DNA of 64,000 nt from Diplosphaera chodatii (taxonomy: Eukaryota; Chlorophyta; Trebouxiophyceae; Prasiolales; Stichococcaceae): NCBI GenBank assembly GCA_032358165.1, contig JAALGY010000043.1:186001-250000 (forward strand), given 5' to 3'. This document shows positions 62,701 to 64,000 of the stretch, piece after piece. The position numbers and the translations under genes were made by a program. Position 1 is the stretch's first letter; every line of letters starts with the position of its first letter. The notes under the pieces were generated by a model, which ran no database searches, was not told the origin of the DNA, and was given only the letters and a program-made list of their open reading frames with translations.

Positions 62701-64000
62701 TCGACATTCAACGGCGATCTGAGGTGCGTGGCTTCCGATCAGATCAGCGTGCATTGACAGCAGACATGGTTGTGCTCCATCAAGTCAACTAGCTGGCAGC
62801 AGCAGTTCGCACCTGTGTAGGCGATGCACATGTCGGTGAGGGCGACGGCAATGTTGTTGCGCACGGCGGGTAGCGCCGCCTCGCGCAGCTGGCGGGCAAA
62901 GTGCGGCACGCACGATTTGGCCAACTTCTCGTCCACGAGGCACAGCTTCCCCAGTGCCGTCCAAGCATGAGCCTGATGGACACAATGCCGACATTGGCAC
63001 ACAGGACCTGACTGTGTCGCACAGGATGCTGCAACAGCGTGCGTTCCGGCAGTCGTGCTTCAGCTTGCACCATGGGAGCTGTTGCAGAGCAGAGTGTCCA
63101 AGGCAAATCATGTTGCTGTGCTACCGTCAAAGCATGGGTGCTACCTGCAGTGGGCCGGGCACGGGTGTGCCGTCCACCGAACCACCAGCGCCTGCAGCGC
63201 CGGCAGGCGGCATCAGGCGCTGCGCTGTGAACGCCTGCACCAGCACCACCAGGCTGCCGGGCGACTTGGTGCCGCACAGCACCGCCGCCTCGCCCACGGT
63301 GAAGACCGCCGTCGCCGCTTGTGCCTCCGAGGCGGCCGCACCTCCTGCAGCTGGACTGGCTCCCGTGATGCCGCTGGCACCCTCACTCGCCCACGTGCCT
63401 GTGCCGTTCACGAAGGCCCGCAGCACACGCTCGGCGTCAGCGATCAGGGCGGATTGCCAGCCGCTGCAGGCGCCGCTGACGGCAGCCAGCTGCGTGACTG
63501 CCCGCATGTGGGTGACCACCGCCTCCATTGGCAGGTCGAATGTCTGCAGTGCCTGTTGCAGGTCACAATGGCGTCAAAGCGGAACACAATTGTCGAGTTG
63601 CACCACGACAACACACTGTGCTGCACCGAGCATGCCACGTTTTCAGAGTAGCACCGGTCAGCTCCCCCGACCTTGAGTAGGTCGACCGTCAGAAGTCTGG
63701 CCTCCTCAGCTCCAGAGTGTGCTGCACTGGCAGCGATGATGCGCAGCACAATGGACCGCCTGCTGATGGCAGTGCCGGTAGCCTGTGCAGCCGGTTGAGC
63801 CTGCATTGCCGCCCATTGACCCTGCAAAGTGTGCATGTGACCTACTCGCATTGGTGAGCGGGTGGGGGGCCAGGGACTCACCCTTGCTGTGCGCTTTGCA
63901 ATGTTCGCTGTGGATGTGCCCATGAGAAAGCTGATGGAGAAGCAGGTGCCTACCCCAAGAAACTTCCAGCAGATTGCGGCCGGCTCCTGTGCCGCAATCT
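59750..64000 (-). CDS. NCAPD3: Condensin II subunit D3 (NCAPD3), C-terminal part
   Basis: This HEAT-repeat non-SMC subunit of condensin II acts in chromosome compaction. The gene enters from the right edge. Supported exons: part of 63880-64000, 63782-63672, 63543-63145, 62972-62813, 62651-62548, 62381-62265 (or to 62259), 62033-61843, 61585-61426, 61225-60995, 60817-60649, and a last exon ending 59750 whose start (near 60480) is unresolved. Matching segments: AHAWTALGKLCLVDEKLAK, AVRNNIAVALTDMCIAYT, LVRCQALALLAHLLQK, FVKWRGALFHRFLLALVDD, APLLAYNSFVEVVFSLNRC and ALLSDYKHEVEEILAADP. All align with condensin D3, and the VKWRG/LLAYNSF blocks exclude D2. The C-terminal about 220 residues are Ala/Pro/Arg-rich, low in complexity, and end with a basic RRASARGKKRGRAA tail. 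Confidence 0.88.

Overview
This is nuclear DNA of a green alga, most likely a core chlorophyte and possibly a trebouxiophyte. I infer this from four things: dense short introns (mostly about 75-150 bp), genes of plant or algal type (RWP-RK factor, XEG113-type arabinosyltransferase, plant-like PEX22 and PP2A B'' subunits, a plastid-type peptide deformylase), a TTTAGGG-type telomeric motif, and TGTAA-like 3' signals. A translation elongation factor 3 gene also fits an alga. No prokaryotic operon, CRISPR array, transposase, reverse transcriptase or tRNA was recognised.

The window holds 20 recognisable protein genes, two of them cut by the window edges. From left to right they are: ALG12 (-, partial); PP2A B'' (PR72-type) subunit (+); U2B'' snRNP protein (+); a short RWP-RK protein (-); an atypical SDR/NmrA-like protein (+); MSH2 (-); cytosolic HSP70 (+); malic enzyme (-); WDR82/Swd2 (+); XEG113-type GT77 (+); PP2A scaffold A (-); a glutaredoxin-like protein (+); PIG-C (-); a GT61/EOGT-like glycosyltransferase (+); a cytochrome P450 (-); choline/ethanolamine kinase (+); PEX22 (-); peptide deformylase (-); eEF3 (+); condensin II subunit NCAPD3 (-, partial).

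All genes except U2B'' are split, and strands largely alternate. The result is a series of head-to-head promoters and close tail-to-tail pairs (108 to about 650 bp apart). I built the exon models by hand from splice signals, reading frame and remembered family sequences. For most of the complete genes the exon lengths sum to a whole number of codons and give a protein of normal family length (MSH2 914 aa, HSP70 653 aa, eEF3 1026 aa, PP2A-A 595 aa, malic enzyme 612 aa).

The genes are mostly unrelated housekeeping functions and do not form a pathway cluster. Loose themes are secretory-pathway glycosylation (ALG12, XEG113, GT61, PIG-C), two subunits of the same phosphatase (PP2A A and B''), and membrane phospholipid synthesis. 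The most notable features are the algal eEF3, an 8-nt microexon in the malic enzyme gene, GC-AG introns, a very short RWP-RK protein, and a perfect hairpin in a promoter region. Three larger gene-free stretches (834-2209, 5206-7626 and 9539-11453) contain nothing I can assign.
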